From the NCBI GenBank assembly GCA_025938035.1, contig JAICQE010000097.1, positions 1-16,665 on the forward strand: a stretch of 16,665 bases of DNA, written 5' to 3'. The stretch comes from Vicinamibacteria bacterium. GTDB lineage: Bacteria; Acidobacteriota; Vicinamibacteria; Vicinamibacterales; UBA2999. The notes beneath the pieces are model-generated. The model was not told the origin of the DNA and ran no database searches. It worked only from the letters and a program-made list of their open reading frames with translations. The translations under genes and the position numbers were made by a program. This document shows, piece by piece, positions 1-6,111 of this stretch. Every line of letters starts with the position of its first letter. The stretch's first letter is position 1.

Positions 1-313
1 ACGAGCGAACGGACCGACCCGCCGTAGGCGCGGTCGATGAAATCACGCAGCAGGTGCTGCTGGGTGTGCGACTGCTTCTGACGGGCGCTGTACAACTGCG
101 GGCGTACACCGTCGTCGCGATCGAGCAGACCCTTCTCCGTCATGATCTGCACCAGCGTGAGCACGGTGGTGTATCCGGTGGGCTTCGCACGTTCAGTGCC
201 CGTTGAACATCGCGGACCGAGAGCGGCCCGCGCTCCCGGAGCACCCGCAGGATCGCCAGCTCGGACTTCGTGGGACGAGCCGGTTCGTCCGTCGCATTGG
301 AAATGCCCAGGAG
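1..313 (-). pseudogene. BlaI/MecI-family transcriptional repressor, frameshifted and without a start (partial, runs off window)
   Basis: Read on the minus strand, about 275 to 185 encodes a BlaI-like winged-helix N-terminus (PTKSELAILRVLRERGPLSV, then RDVQRALN). From about 187 down to 1 a different frame continues the same family: AKPTGYTTVLTLVQIMTEKG, then LLDRDDGVRPQLYSARQKQS and the start of the dimerisation helix. One missing base near 185-190, between RALN and AKPTGY, would rejoin the two halves. There is also no ATG, GTG or TTG at a sensible place in the first frame; only ATT (304) or CTG (310) are near. BlaI proteins repress beta-lactamase or metallopeptidase operons and normally precede a BlaR1-type M56 peptidase, which would lie beyond the window. 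The gene is either decaying or affected by a single-base sequence error; the missing start favours decay. Family recognition is confident; the functional state is not. Confidence 0.8.
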
Positions 314-314
314 T

Positions 315-343
315 TTGACGGCAAATCGAACGGGTATTACTCT
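315..343 (+). promoter_or_regulatory. Predicted sigma-70-type promoter of vapBC
   Basis: TTGACG at 315-320 (five of six match the -35 consensus) and TACTCT at 338-343 (TANNNT type) are separated by 17 bp. The predicted transcription start is near 350, inside the dyad at 335-360, so a bound repressor would block polymerase. This is prediction by eye only. Confidence 0.4.
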
Positions 344-360
344 TACTTGTAGGAGTAATA
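335..360. promoter_or_regulatory. 26-bp operator-like dyad upstream of vapB
   Basis: The arms TATTACTC (335-342) and GAGTAATA (353-360) are perfect complements, and inside them TAC (344-346 with flanking T) faces GTA (349-351). Of 13 base pairs about the centre, 11 match. The dyad ends one base before the GTG start of vapB and contains its Shine-Dalgarno AGGAG (351-355). VapB-type antitoxins usually repress their own operon by binding such palindromes, so autoregulation is the simplest reading. BlaI operators also carry TATTAC/GTAATA-type half sites, so BlaI control is the alternative. Confidence 0.65.
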
Positions 361-361
361 C

Positions 362-595
362 GTGAGGATCACCAGCAAAGGCCAGGTAACGATCCCGCTC
401 CATGTCCGAGAGGCCCTGGGGCTCGTGCCGGGAAGCGAGGTGGAGTTCACGGTTGACGGCGGCGCCGCCCGACTGACCAAGCAGAAGACGGGAACCCGGC
501 GTTCTCTGGGGCGCGAGATCGTCGAGCATGCCCGCGGCCGCGGCACCGGGACGCTGACAACCGACGAGATCATGAAGCTGATGCGCGGCGACTGA
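362..595 (+). CDS. vapB: AbrB/MazE-type (VapB) antitoxin
   Basis: This 77-residue protein opens with the AbrB swapped-hairpin signature: MRITSKGQVTIP, then HVREALGLVPGSEVEF at about residues 13-30. It is a DNA-binding antitoxin fold that binds its operator and, through its C-terminal tail, the partner toxin. The start is GTG at 362, with AGGAG at 351-355 as the ribosome-binding site six bases upstream. The stop TGA (593-595) shares its last base with the ATG of the PIN-domain toxin, so the pair is translationally coupled. The C-terminal half (about residues 45-77) is variable and ends in an acidic/helical segment that would fit a toxin-neutralising tail. The operator-like dyad directly upstream supports autoregulation. 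The family call is secure; the exact toxin-antitoxin subfamily is inferred from the neighbour. Confidence 0.9.
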   Translation: MRITSKGQVTIPLHVREALGLVPGSEVEFTVDGGAARLTKQKTGTRRSLGREIVEHARGRGTGTLTTDEIMKLMRGD

Positions 596-999
596 TGGCG
601 GGAACGCTCATCGACAGCAACGTGCTGCTCGATCTGTTTACCGAGGACGGGCAATGGCTGGACTGGTCAGCCGCGATGCTCGAAGAGGCCGCTCATGCCG
701 GCGCGCTCTATATCAACCCGATCATTTATGCGGAAGTATCCGTGCGATTCCCGCGCATCGAGGATCTCGACGAGGCTCTGCCCCGGCGGTACTTCCGCCG
801 CGCCGAGCTCCCCTGGGCCGCGGGTTTCCTCGCCGGGCACGCCTATCTCGCCTACCGGCGGCGTGGTGGACAACGGCAATCGCCGATGCCTGATTTCTAC
901 ATCGGCGCGCACGCGGCAGTCGCCGGGTTCGATCTGTTGACGCGCGACGCCGGCCGCTACCGTGAGTACTTTCCGACCGTTCGCGTGATCGCTCCGTAG
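595..999 (+). CDS. vapC: VapC-type PIN-domain ribonuclease toxin
   Basis: This 134-residue PIN-domain protein carries the four acidic metal ligands expected of VapC: D7 (LIDSNVLLD), E47 (YAEVS), D100 (MPDFYIGAHA) and D118 (LLTRDAGRY). PIN toxins use Mg2+ to cleave RNA, often tRNA or rRNA loops, when their antitoxin is degraded. Length and motif order are normal for the family, so it looks intact. The start ATG overlaps the vapB stop by one base. It ends five bases before the convergent amidohydrolase gene: the two stop codons sit in opposite arms of a small GTAGC/GCTAC hairpin (996-1008). Target RNA cannot be predicted from sequence. Confidence 0.92.
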   Translation: MAGTLIDSNVLLDLFTEDGQWLDWSAAMLEEAAHAGALYINPIIYAEVSVRFPRIEDLDEALPRRYFRRAELPWAAGFLAGHAYLAYRRRGGQRQSPMPDFYIGAHAAVAGFDLLTRDAGRYREYFPTVRVIAP

Positions 1000-1004
1000 C
1001 GGGG

Positions 1005-4000
1005 CTACTTCGCTTCGAATGCGACCCGCCCGTTGACGATCGTCATGGTCGAGCGAATGTCCTTGATTTGATCGGCGGGCACGGTCAGATAGTCGCGGTC
1101 GAGAACGACGAGGTCGGCGAGCCTGCCGGGCTCGATCGAGCCGAGATTCGTTTCCTGGAAGATCAGGTACGCGTTGCTGCGCGTGTGGGCGATGAGCGCT
1201 TCTTCGCGCGTGAGGCGATGCGCCTCGCGCAGCACGACGTCCCCGCCAACCATCCGCCCGGTCACCGCCCACGATATCGTCTGGAACGGCAGGATCTGAT
1301 TCGCGCGGCTGCCGTCGCTGCCTAATCCCCAGAGTACGCCGCTGGACTGCAGGGTCCTCAGCCGCACCATGTCGAGCGCCGCGGTTCCGAACACCGTCCG
1401 GTTGATGCCGCCGTTGATCACGGCCCACGGATGGACGGCCGCAGAGATGCCGAGCGCCTTCATGCGCGCGAGATGGTTCGCATCGACCTGGTTGAGGTGG
1501 GCGAGCGTCCAGCGCAGGTCCTTGATCGGGTACTCCCGATTGATCAACTCGATCTGATCGAGAAATGCGCTGATCGTCGCGGTCAGGTTGGCGTGCACGT
1601 GCAGGGGAAGGCGCGCCTTTGCGACCTCGGTCGCCACGCGGCGCCATTCGGCCAGCTGCGCCGGCTGCGGATCGGACGCGCGGACGAACATCGGATCATG
1701 CAGCGGACCGTACACCGTCTCGCCATACGCGACGTCGTCGACGAACAGGTTCTCCGTGTGGCGCACGCGATAGTTGCGAATCCGCGGCAGCGCTGCCGTC
1801 ACCGCCTCGGGAGTGCCTGGCGCCAGCCCGATGATGCAGAAGACGCGGACATTGAGCTGCCCCTTCTGCGACCATTGAAAGTAACGCGGCAGGACGTCAG
1901 GTTCGCATCCCGCACTGCCGAATGACGTCAGGCCGGCGCGATTCAAGTCCTGGATCATCTGCCGCGTGCTCAACTCGAGCTCCGTGCCCGTTGCGACTGG
2001 CAGCCGTGCCGCGACGGCTCGCAGGTTCGCCTCCTCCACCACACCTGACGGGCTGTCGATGCCAAGCGCCTGCGCGCCGCGTGTGTTGGCGTAGCCGCGG
2101 TAGTACGACGCCTGCAGGAAGACGGGATTCTCCGGCGCGATGCGATCGAGCTCGGCTTTCGTGAACGGACGCGAATCGTCGGCGAACTGCTCGAGCGTCC
2201 AGCCACCGAGGTTATAGATCCACTCACCCGGCGTGCTCGCCGCCACGCGCTCACGCAGCAGGTCGAGCGCCTGCTTGCGCGATGGGACGCCGTCCCACCG
2301 CACCTCGCGCCGCCAGGTGGTGCCGGCGCGCAGAAGGTGCATGTGGTTGTCGATCAGGCCTGGGATGACCGTCTTTCCCTGCAGGTCGATGCGGCGCGTC
2401 CTCGGAGCGGCGAGCGCTTCAATCTCCTTGTTCGTTCCGACCGCCATGATTCGTCCGTGCTCGTACCCATCGAGCATCGGAGTCGTGGTCAAGACGTCTC
2501 CAATAGCGACGGCCTGCGCGATCGAAAATCGCGCGTCCACCGTCACGATCTTGCCGTTGGTGAGAATCAGTTCTGGTGCGGGCCGCTGCGCCTGTGCCGG
2601 GCCGGCCGCGATCGCGAACGCGTACACCGCACCGGCCTCGTCCGCGGAGTTGTCGTTCTGGTTCGCGTTGATGCCGCGCGCCGCGCTGTCCTCGCCGCGC
2701 GCCGACGCAACGAGTGTGGTACCGCTGCGATCGAGAGCGACGGAGCTGCCGAACTCGTCGAATGCTTCGGTATTAGACCCTTTCACGTACGCGCGCTGCT
2801 GCCATGTCGCTCCCGTCCGTGTGAAGAGATAGACGACGCCGGCCTGGCTCGCTGAGTCGTCGTTCTGCCGCCCGTTGATGCCTCTGGCGCCACCATCCTC
2901 GAATGGCGCGCCAATCGCCGCCGTATTGCCGTCGCCGCTCAGCGCGACCCGCGCGCCGAACCAGTCGTTGGCTCCCGTATTTGACGGCTTCAGAAATGCC
3001 TGTTGCGACCATGTGGCGCCGGCACGCACGAAGACATAGGCGGCGCCCATCGACAGGTCGCTGTTCCAGTCGGTGTCGCAGCCGCGCGGGTTGACGCCGG
3101 TCGCCGGGCAGTCCTCGTCCAGCGATCCGGCCAGCAGCGTTCCGCCGTCGTCACTGAGCGCGACGTGGACGCCGAAGGAGTCCTGCGGTTCGCTGTTGGC
3201 CGGTTTGAGGTAGGCCTGCTGCGACCATGTGGCGCCGCCGCGCGTGAACACATACACCGCGCCCGATCCGGCGTTGCGGTTATCTGAAGCCGGATTGACG
3301 CCGCGCCCCGATCCGTCCTCGTCGAAGCTGCCCACGGCGAGCACGCTGCCGTCTGCGCTCAGCGACACCGAGTAGCCGAACATGTCGCCCGCGTCCGGAT
3401 TCGACGGCTTGACGTACGCCTGCTGCGACCACGCGCCGCCGGTTCCCGTAAAGACGTACACCGCACCCGCCGAAGGCGATGCGTTGTCGCGCTGGTTGCC
3501 GTTGATGCCCGCGGCACCGCCGTCTTCGGTGATCGCGCCGACGGCGATCGTGGTGCCATCGCCGCTCAGCGCGAGCGACCAGCCGAACTGATCGCCCTCG
3601 CCAAAGGTGTCCGCGGTCCCCGCCTCACCGGTATTGGACGCCTTGACGTACGCCTGCTGTCTCCATGTGGACCCGGCGCGTGCGAACACGTAGACAGCTC
3701 CAGCCTGCGGGATCGATTCGTCTTTCTGGTTGCCGTTGATGCCCGTCGCGTTGCTGGCCTCCCAATAGGCCGAGACCGCCAGTGTGTTCCCGTCCGCGCT
3801 CAGTGCCACGTAGTGGCCGAATTCCGCGCCGCTCTGTGGATTGGACGGCTTGAGATACGCCTGCTGGGTCCAGGAATCACCCGTCCGCGTGAACACGTAT
3901 ACGGCGCCGGCATCGAAGACCGAGTTGTCCCGCTGATTGCCATTCACGCCGCTGGCGGCGCTCGATTCGTGCGGCGCGCCGACCGCGAGCGTCCTGCCAT

Positions 4001-4259
4001 CGGCGCTCAGCGAAACGCTCTGGCCGTTATGGCCGTGATTCTCGCCGCCGCAGCCGAAGTGATCCGAGGCGTCCGGGTTCGAGGCTTTGAGATACGCGAT
4101 CTGCCGGATCGGCAGCGGCACCGCCGGCGCCTGCGCGAGCAGTCCCGTTGTTAGAACGGCGAGCACGATCACGCGACACACCGAGGCACTGAGGCATTGA
4201 GAAACGAAAGCAATCCCTCGGTGCCCTCGGTGTCTCGGTGTGTCGGAATCGCGGCTCAT
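1005..4259 (-). CDS. Secreted seven-blade FG-GAP-like propeller fused to YtcJ-type amidohydrolase
   Basis: This is a 1084-residue fusion. About residues 50-548 hold seven repeats of the type AYLKPSN...FG...LSADG.TLAVG...GAVYVF, an integrin-alpha-like seven-blade propeller with Asp/Asn-rich loops that could bind Ca2+. Residues 561-1084 are a complete amidohydrolase_3 (YtcJ-like) domain: HMH metal ligands H639 and H641, then H887/H889, H921 and D982 (GSDG), and the usual C-terminal IEPGRLADLVVLDRD strand. Such enzymes hydrolyse amide or related bonds on unknown small substrates. At residues 549-558 the sequence AIAAGPAQAQ resembles the end of a signal peptide, as though the enzyme once had its own. 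ATG 4259 overlaps the upstream DUF6152 stop as ATGA. Residues 6-29 come from a palindromic repeat, and GTG starts near 4173 or 4167 are alternatives just before the hydrophobic segment. It could be a true fusion or an assembly chimera. Confidence 0.85.
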   Translation of the reverse strand: MSRDSDTPRHRGHRGIAFVSQCLSASVCRVIVLAVLTTGLLAQAPAVPLPIRQIAYLKASNPDASDHFGCGGENHGHNGQSVSLSADGRTLAVGAPHESSAASGVNGNQRDNSVFDAGAVYVFTRTGDSWTQQAYLKPSNPQSGAEFGHYVALSADGNTLAVSAYWEASNATGINGNQKDESIPQAGAVYVFARAGSTWRQQAYVKASNTGEAGTADTFGEGDQFGWSLALSGDGTTIAVGAITEDGGAAGINGNQRDNASPSAGAVYVFTGTGGAWSQQAYVKPSNPDAGDMFGYSVSLSADGSVLAVGSFDEDGSGRGVNPASDNRNAGSGAVYVFTRGGATWSQQAYLKPANSEPQDSFGVHVALSDDGGTLLAGSLDEDCPATGVNPRGCDTDWNSDLSMGAAYVFVRAGATWSQQAFLKPSNTGANDWFGARVALSGDGNTAAIGAPFEDGGARGINGRQNDDSASQAGVVYLFTRTGATWQQRAYVKGSNTEAFDEFGSSVALDRSGTTLVASARGEDSAARGINANQNDNSADEAGAVYAFAIAAGPAQAQRPAPELILTNGKIVTVDARFSIAQAVAIGDVLTTTPMLDGYEHGRIMAVGTNKEIEALAAPRTRRIDLQGKTVIPGLIDNHMHLLRAGTTWRREVRWDGVPSRKQALDLLRERVAASTPGEWIYNLGGWTLEQFADDSRPFTKAELDRIAPENPVFLQASYYRGYANTRGAQALGIDSPSGVVEEANLRAVAARLPVATGTELELSTRQMIQDLNRAGLTSFGSAGCEPDVLPRYFQWSQKGQLNVRVFCIIGLAPGTPEAVTAALPRIRNYRVRHTENLFVDDVAYGETVYGPLHDPMFVRASDPQPAQLAEWRRVATEVAKARLPLHVHANLTATISAFLDQIELINREYPIKDLRWTLAHLNQVDANHLARMKALGISAAVHPWAVINGGINRTVFGTAALDMVRLRTLQSSGVLWGLGSDGSRANQILPFQTISWAVTGRMVGGDVVLREAHRLTREEALIAHTRSNAYLIFQETNLGSIEPGRLADLVVLDRDYLTVPADQIKDIRSTMTIVNGRVAFEAK
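2627..4110 (-). repeat. Seven propeller-blade coding repeats
   Basis: There are seven degenerate tandem repeats of about 200-240 bp, all in frame. Their conserved AY(L/V)K.SN blocks fall near 4090, 3850, 3650, 3415, 3212, 2993 and 2787. Each blade has LS.DG and GAVYVFTR.GATW.QQ signatures, and several carry an inserted GINGNQ.D loop. Blade 3 is longer at its start and blade 5 has a different loop (GVNPRGCDTDW) with two cysteines. Confidence 0.85.
4174..4245. repeat. 72-bp imperfect palindromic repeat (CACCGAGG type)
   Basis: The outer arms CGACACACCGAG (4174-4185) and CTCGGTGTGTCG (4234-4245) are a perfect 12-bp inverted repeat. Inner arms continue to pair with a few mismatches (CACTGAGG against CACCGAGG), leaving a loop near 4200-4212. 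It resembles a dispersed repeat of the form CACCGAGGCACCGAGG that I recall from many Acidobacteriota and related genomes. The 72-bp length equals 24 codons, and it lies in frame near the start of the propeller-amidohydrolase gene. Confidence 0.8.
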
Positions 4260-4690
4260 TGGGCGATAAACGAGCCCTTGTCACTCTTCGGCGGCGCGGC
4301 TTTGCCGAAGTTCTCCGTGCGGTAGATCTCCTTGCCCGTATCCGAGACGACGATATTCGCGCGCTCGGTCAAGTTGAGATACGGCGCCTTCCCTTTGAGC
4401 TGACGCCCGATCATCGTCAGCTTCATGCCCTTCGTGATCGTCGACGGCGTCCAGCCGAACTGCTTGATCAACTGCTGCGGCGTGCCGAGCTCCGCCTGCC
4501 AGCGGACGCTCTTCCCGTTCGTGACCACGTCAAAGATGATGTGCGTGTGGGGATTGACCATCTGCAGCGCCACGACCGTGCCGGTGACGGTAATGACTTC
4601 TTCGTCGTAGCGGCCGGCGTCGCCGTGATGTGCACCAAGGACGGGACCGGTGGCAACCAGAAGCACGAGCCCCGCGACAGCCCTAGTCAT
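4256..4690 (-). CDS. Small exported DUF6152 family protein
   Basis: This 144-residue protein has a signal peptide (hydrophobic residues 4-18, cleavage near VLG-AHH at 19-20). The mature part begins with His-rich AHHGD, followed by a small beta domain with VTGTVVALQMVNPHTHIIFD, the NPH motif typical of DUF6152. The same motif occurs in the larger exported protein at 13836-14852. Function is unknown; the fold looks like a small beta-barrel domain, which is inference. ATG 4690 overlaps the DUF1684 stop by 8 nt, and its own stop overlaps the next ATG as ATGA, so it sits in the middle of a three-gene coupled operon. No catalytic residues are apparent. It is complete at the family's usual length of about 110-150 residues. 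Confidence 0.8.
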   Translation of the reverse strand: MTRAVAGLVLLVATGPVLGAHHGDAGRYDEEVITVTGTVVALQMVNPHTHIIFDVVTNGKSVRWQAELGTPQQLIKQFGWTPSTITKGMKLTMIGRQLKGKAPYLNLTERANIVVSDTGKEIYRTENFGKAAPPKSDKGSFIAQ

Positions 4691-5579
4691 GGCCCTTGTA
4701 CGCTTTCTCGCCGGCCAGAATCTTTACGGCCAGGCGATTCTCTTTAATCGGAATCGGACACGTCGTGTACGGGTTGAACGCACACGGAGGGTTGTACGCC
4801 TCGTTGAAATCCAGCACCGTCGTTCCGTCGTCTTTCAAATCGGAATAGAGAAACCGCGCGGTCTCGTACGTTTCCTGGCCGCTCGAGGCATCGCGGAAGA
4901 CGAAGTAGAACCGCTTCGGGCGCGTGGTGAACGGACGAAGGCGCACCGTCTCCCCGTTCAGCGTGAACTCCACGACGCCTTCCGAGGGGTATATGTCCGG
5001 GTCGCCGTAGGTATTGATGACGGGCACTCTGATCGGCGTCTCATCGGGGATGAACTTCGCGACCACGCGATAGTTGTCCTGGATCGGGAACCAGTCGAAT
5101 CCGGCGAACTCGCGCGCCTGCTTGCCGTCCGGATCCCAGACCCGGAGCGAGAGGCGCGGCCCGCTCTGATGGACAGCGAATTTGACGTCGGCGACCGCCA
5201 CTTCATCCGCCGGGTCCTTGTCCGGTTCCTTGAGGACGACGGTGCCGGTCAGAGGCTTGCCGTTCTGTGTCGGCGTGATGCCGGGCGCCGGTTCGAAGCG
5301 GACCCAGCCGTCGGCGACGACGACTTTCCCGACGGTTGATGGGAGGTCTGCCGGAAGGACGATCTCGTTCGCCTTGGCGCTGCCGAGGGAATGCGCGCCG
5401 GGCTCGAGGAAGTGGAGGCCTGCAATCGTGGCCCAGTCGCGGCGGTAGTCGGTCTCGTGCTTCGTCCGCCACGCGTTCACGCCGGCCAACCATTCCTCCC
5501 GTGACGGGGCGGCCTCCCCTGCAGGCTTCGAACAGCCCATCAGGAGGAAAACGGCTGCGACCAGGATCCGTCCGTTCAT
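4683..5579 (-). CDS. DUF1684 family lipoprotein
   Basis: This 298-residue protein starts at ATG 5579 with a short lipoprotein signal ending in LLMGC, giving lipidation at C16. The frame is open further upstream, but that would overlap the divergent hydroxylase gene and place the lipobox internally, so I reject the longer form. DUF1684 hallmarks are clear: WRTKHETDYRRDWATIAGLH near the N-terminus and the C-terminal block FNEAYNPPCAFNPYTTCPIP, followed by ENRL.V....GEKAY. The family has no firmly assigned activity. It leads the operon with DUF6152 and the propeller-amidohydrolase. Its start lies 34 bp from the divergent hydroxylase operon, and TAAGAT ends seven bases before the ATG, so a leaderless transcript is possible. 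The family call is confident. Confidence 0.9.
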   Translation of the reverse strand: MNGRILVAAVFLLMGCSKPAGEAAPSREEWLAGVNAWRTKHETDYRRDWATIAGLHFLEPGAHSLGSAKANEIVLPADLPSTVGKVVVADGWVRFEPAPGITPTQNGKPLTGTVVLKEPDKDPADEVAVADVKFAVHQSGPRLSLRVWDPDGKQAREFAGFDWFPIQDNYRVVAKFIPDETPIRVPVINTYGDPDIYPSEGVVEFTLNGETVRLRPFTTRPKRFYFVFRDASSGQETYETARFLYSDLKDDGTTVLDFNEAYNPPCAFNPYTTCPIPIKENRLAVKILAGEKAYKGHD

Positions 5580-5613
5580 CGGACGAATCTTAGCGTGTAC
5601 ACTCAGCCCCGTC
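5580..5613. promoter_or_regulatory. 34-bp divergent promoter region
   Basis: This is the only sequence between two divergent start codons. It holds a perfect GTGTACAC palindrome (5595-5602). A minus-strand TAAGAT sits seven bases before the DUF1684 ATG, and a plus-strand TACACT (5598-5603) ten bases before the small-subunit ATG. Neither gene has a clear Shine-Dalgarno here, so both messages could be leaderless or nearly so. Prediction by eye only. Confidence 0.4.
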
Positions 5614-6111
5614 ATGGCCAACTTCACTCTTCGAGTCAACGGGAGGACGCACACGGTTGACGTCGATCCCGCGACCCCGCTTTTATACGTCCTGCGCAAC
5701 GACCTCGACCTGCACGGCCCCCGGTTCGGCTGCGGCCTCGGCCAGTGCGGGGCGTGCACCGTCCTCATCAAGGGCGAAGCCGTCCGCTCGTGCATCCGGC
5801 CGATGTCCGCCGTCGCCGGCGCCGACATCACGACGCTCGAAGGACTGGCGACGGGCGGCAAGCTGCACCCGCTGCAGCAGGCCTGGATCGACGAACAGGT
5901 GCCGCAGTGCGGTTTCTGCCAGAACGGCCAGATCCTGACCGCCAAGGCGCTCCTCGATCGCACCCCGAATCCAACCGACGCGCAGATTCGTCAGGGAATG
6001 TCGGGCACGCTGTGCCGCTGCATGACCTACTACCGCGTGCAGGCCGCCATCAAGCGCGCAGCGAAGGCGATGGCCTCGGCACGGCAGCAGGACCACGAGG
6101 TGATCGCATGA
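5614..6111 (+). CDS. Molybdenum hydroxylase small subunit, two [2Fe-2S] clusters (IorA/CoxS-type)
   Basis: This 165-residue electron-transfer subunit belongs to the xanthine oxidase family. The N-terminal plant-ferredoxin-type cluster uses C40, C45, C48 and C60 (FGCGLGQCGACTV...RSC). The helical domain cluster uses C99, C102, C134 and C136 (QCGFCQNGQ...GTLCRC). Length and both motifs are typical and complete. It passes electrons from the molybdopterin centre of the large subunit to an acceptor. It has no signal peptide, so it probably crosses the membrane with the Tat-exported large subunit. ATG 5614 has no clear ribosome-binding site and little leader. Its stop overlaps the large-subunit ATG as ATGA. 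No FAD-containing middle subunit is nearby, which fits the two-subunit isoquinoline 1-oxidoreductase-like group; the acceptor may be a cytochrome or quinone. Confidence 0.93.
   Translation: MANFTLRVNGRTHTVDVDPATPLLYVLRNDLDLHGPRFGCGLGQCGACTVLIKGEAVRSCIRPMSAVAGADITTLEGLATGGKLHPLQQAWIDEQVPQCGFCQNGQILTAKALLDRTPNPTDAQIRQGMSGTLCRCMTYYRVQAAIKRAAKAMASARQQDHEVIA

Noticed and set aside
667..1647. 326-codon minus-strand open frame across vapC and the fusion gene
   Set aside because: Composition is Arg/Asp-rich without any recognisable domain; it is a shadow in GC-rich DNA of two confidently assigned genes.
2627..4110. Tandem repeats as a CRISPR array or DNA satellite
   Set aside because: The repeats are about 200-240 bp, degenerate in DNA and in frame as propeller blades; no short identical repeats with unique spacers exist in the window.
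5580..5963. Upstream extension of the DUF1684 gene into the divergent gene
   Set aside because: It would run antisense through the small subunit and bury the lipobox; ATG 5579 gives a normal lipoprotein.
5745..6107. N-terminal extension of the hydroxylase large subunit by an upstream open frame
   Set aside because: It overlaps the small subunit in another frame, is Arg-rich low-sense sequence, and a Tat signal peptide begins exactly at ATG 6108 with an ATGA overlap.
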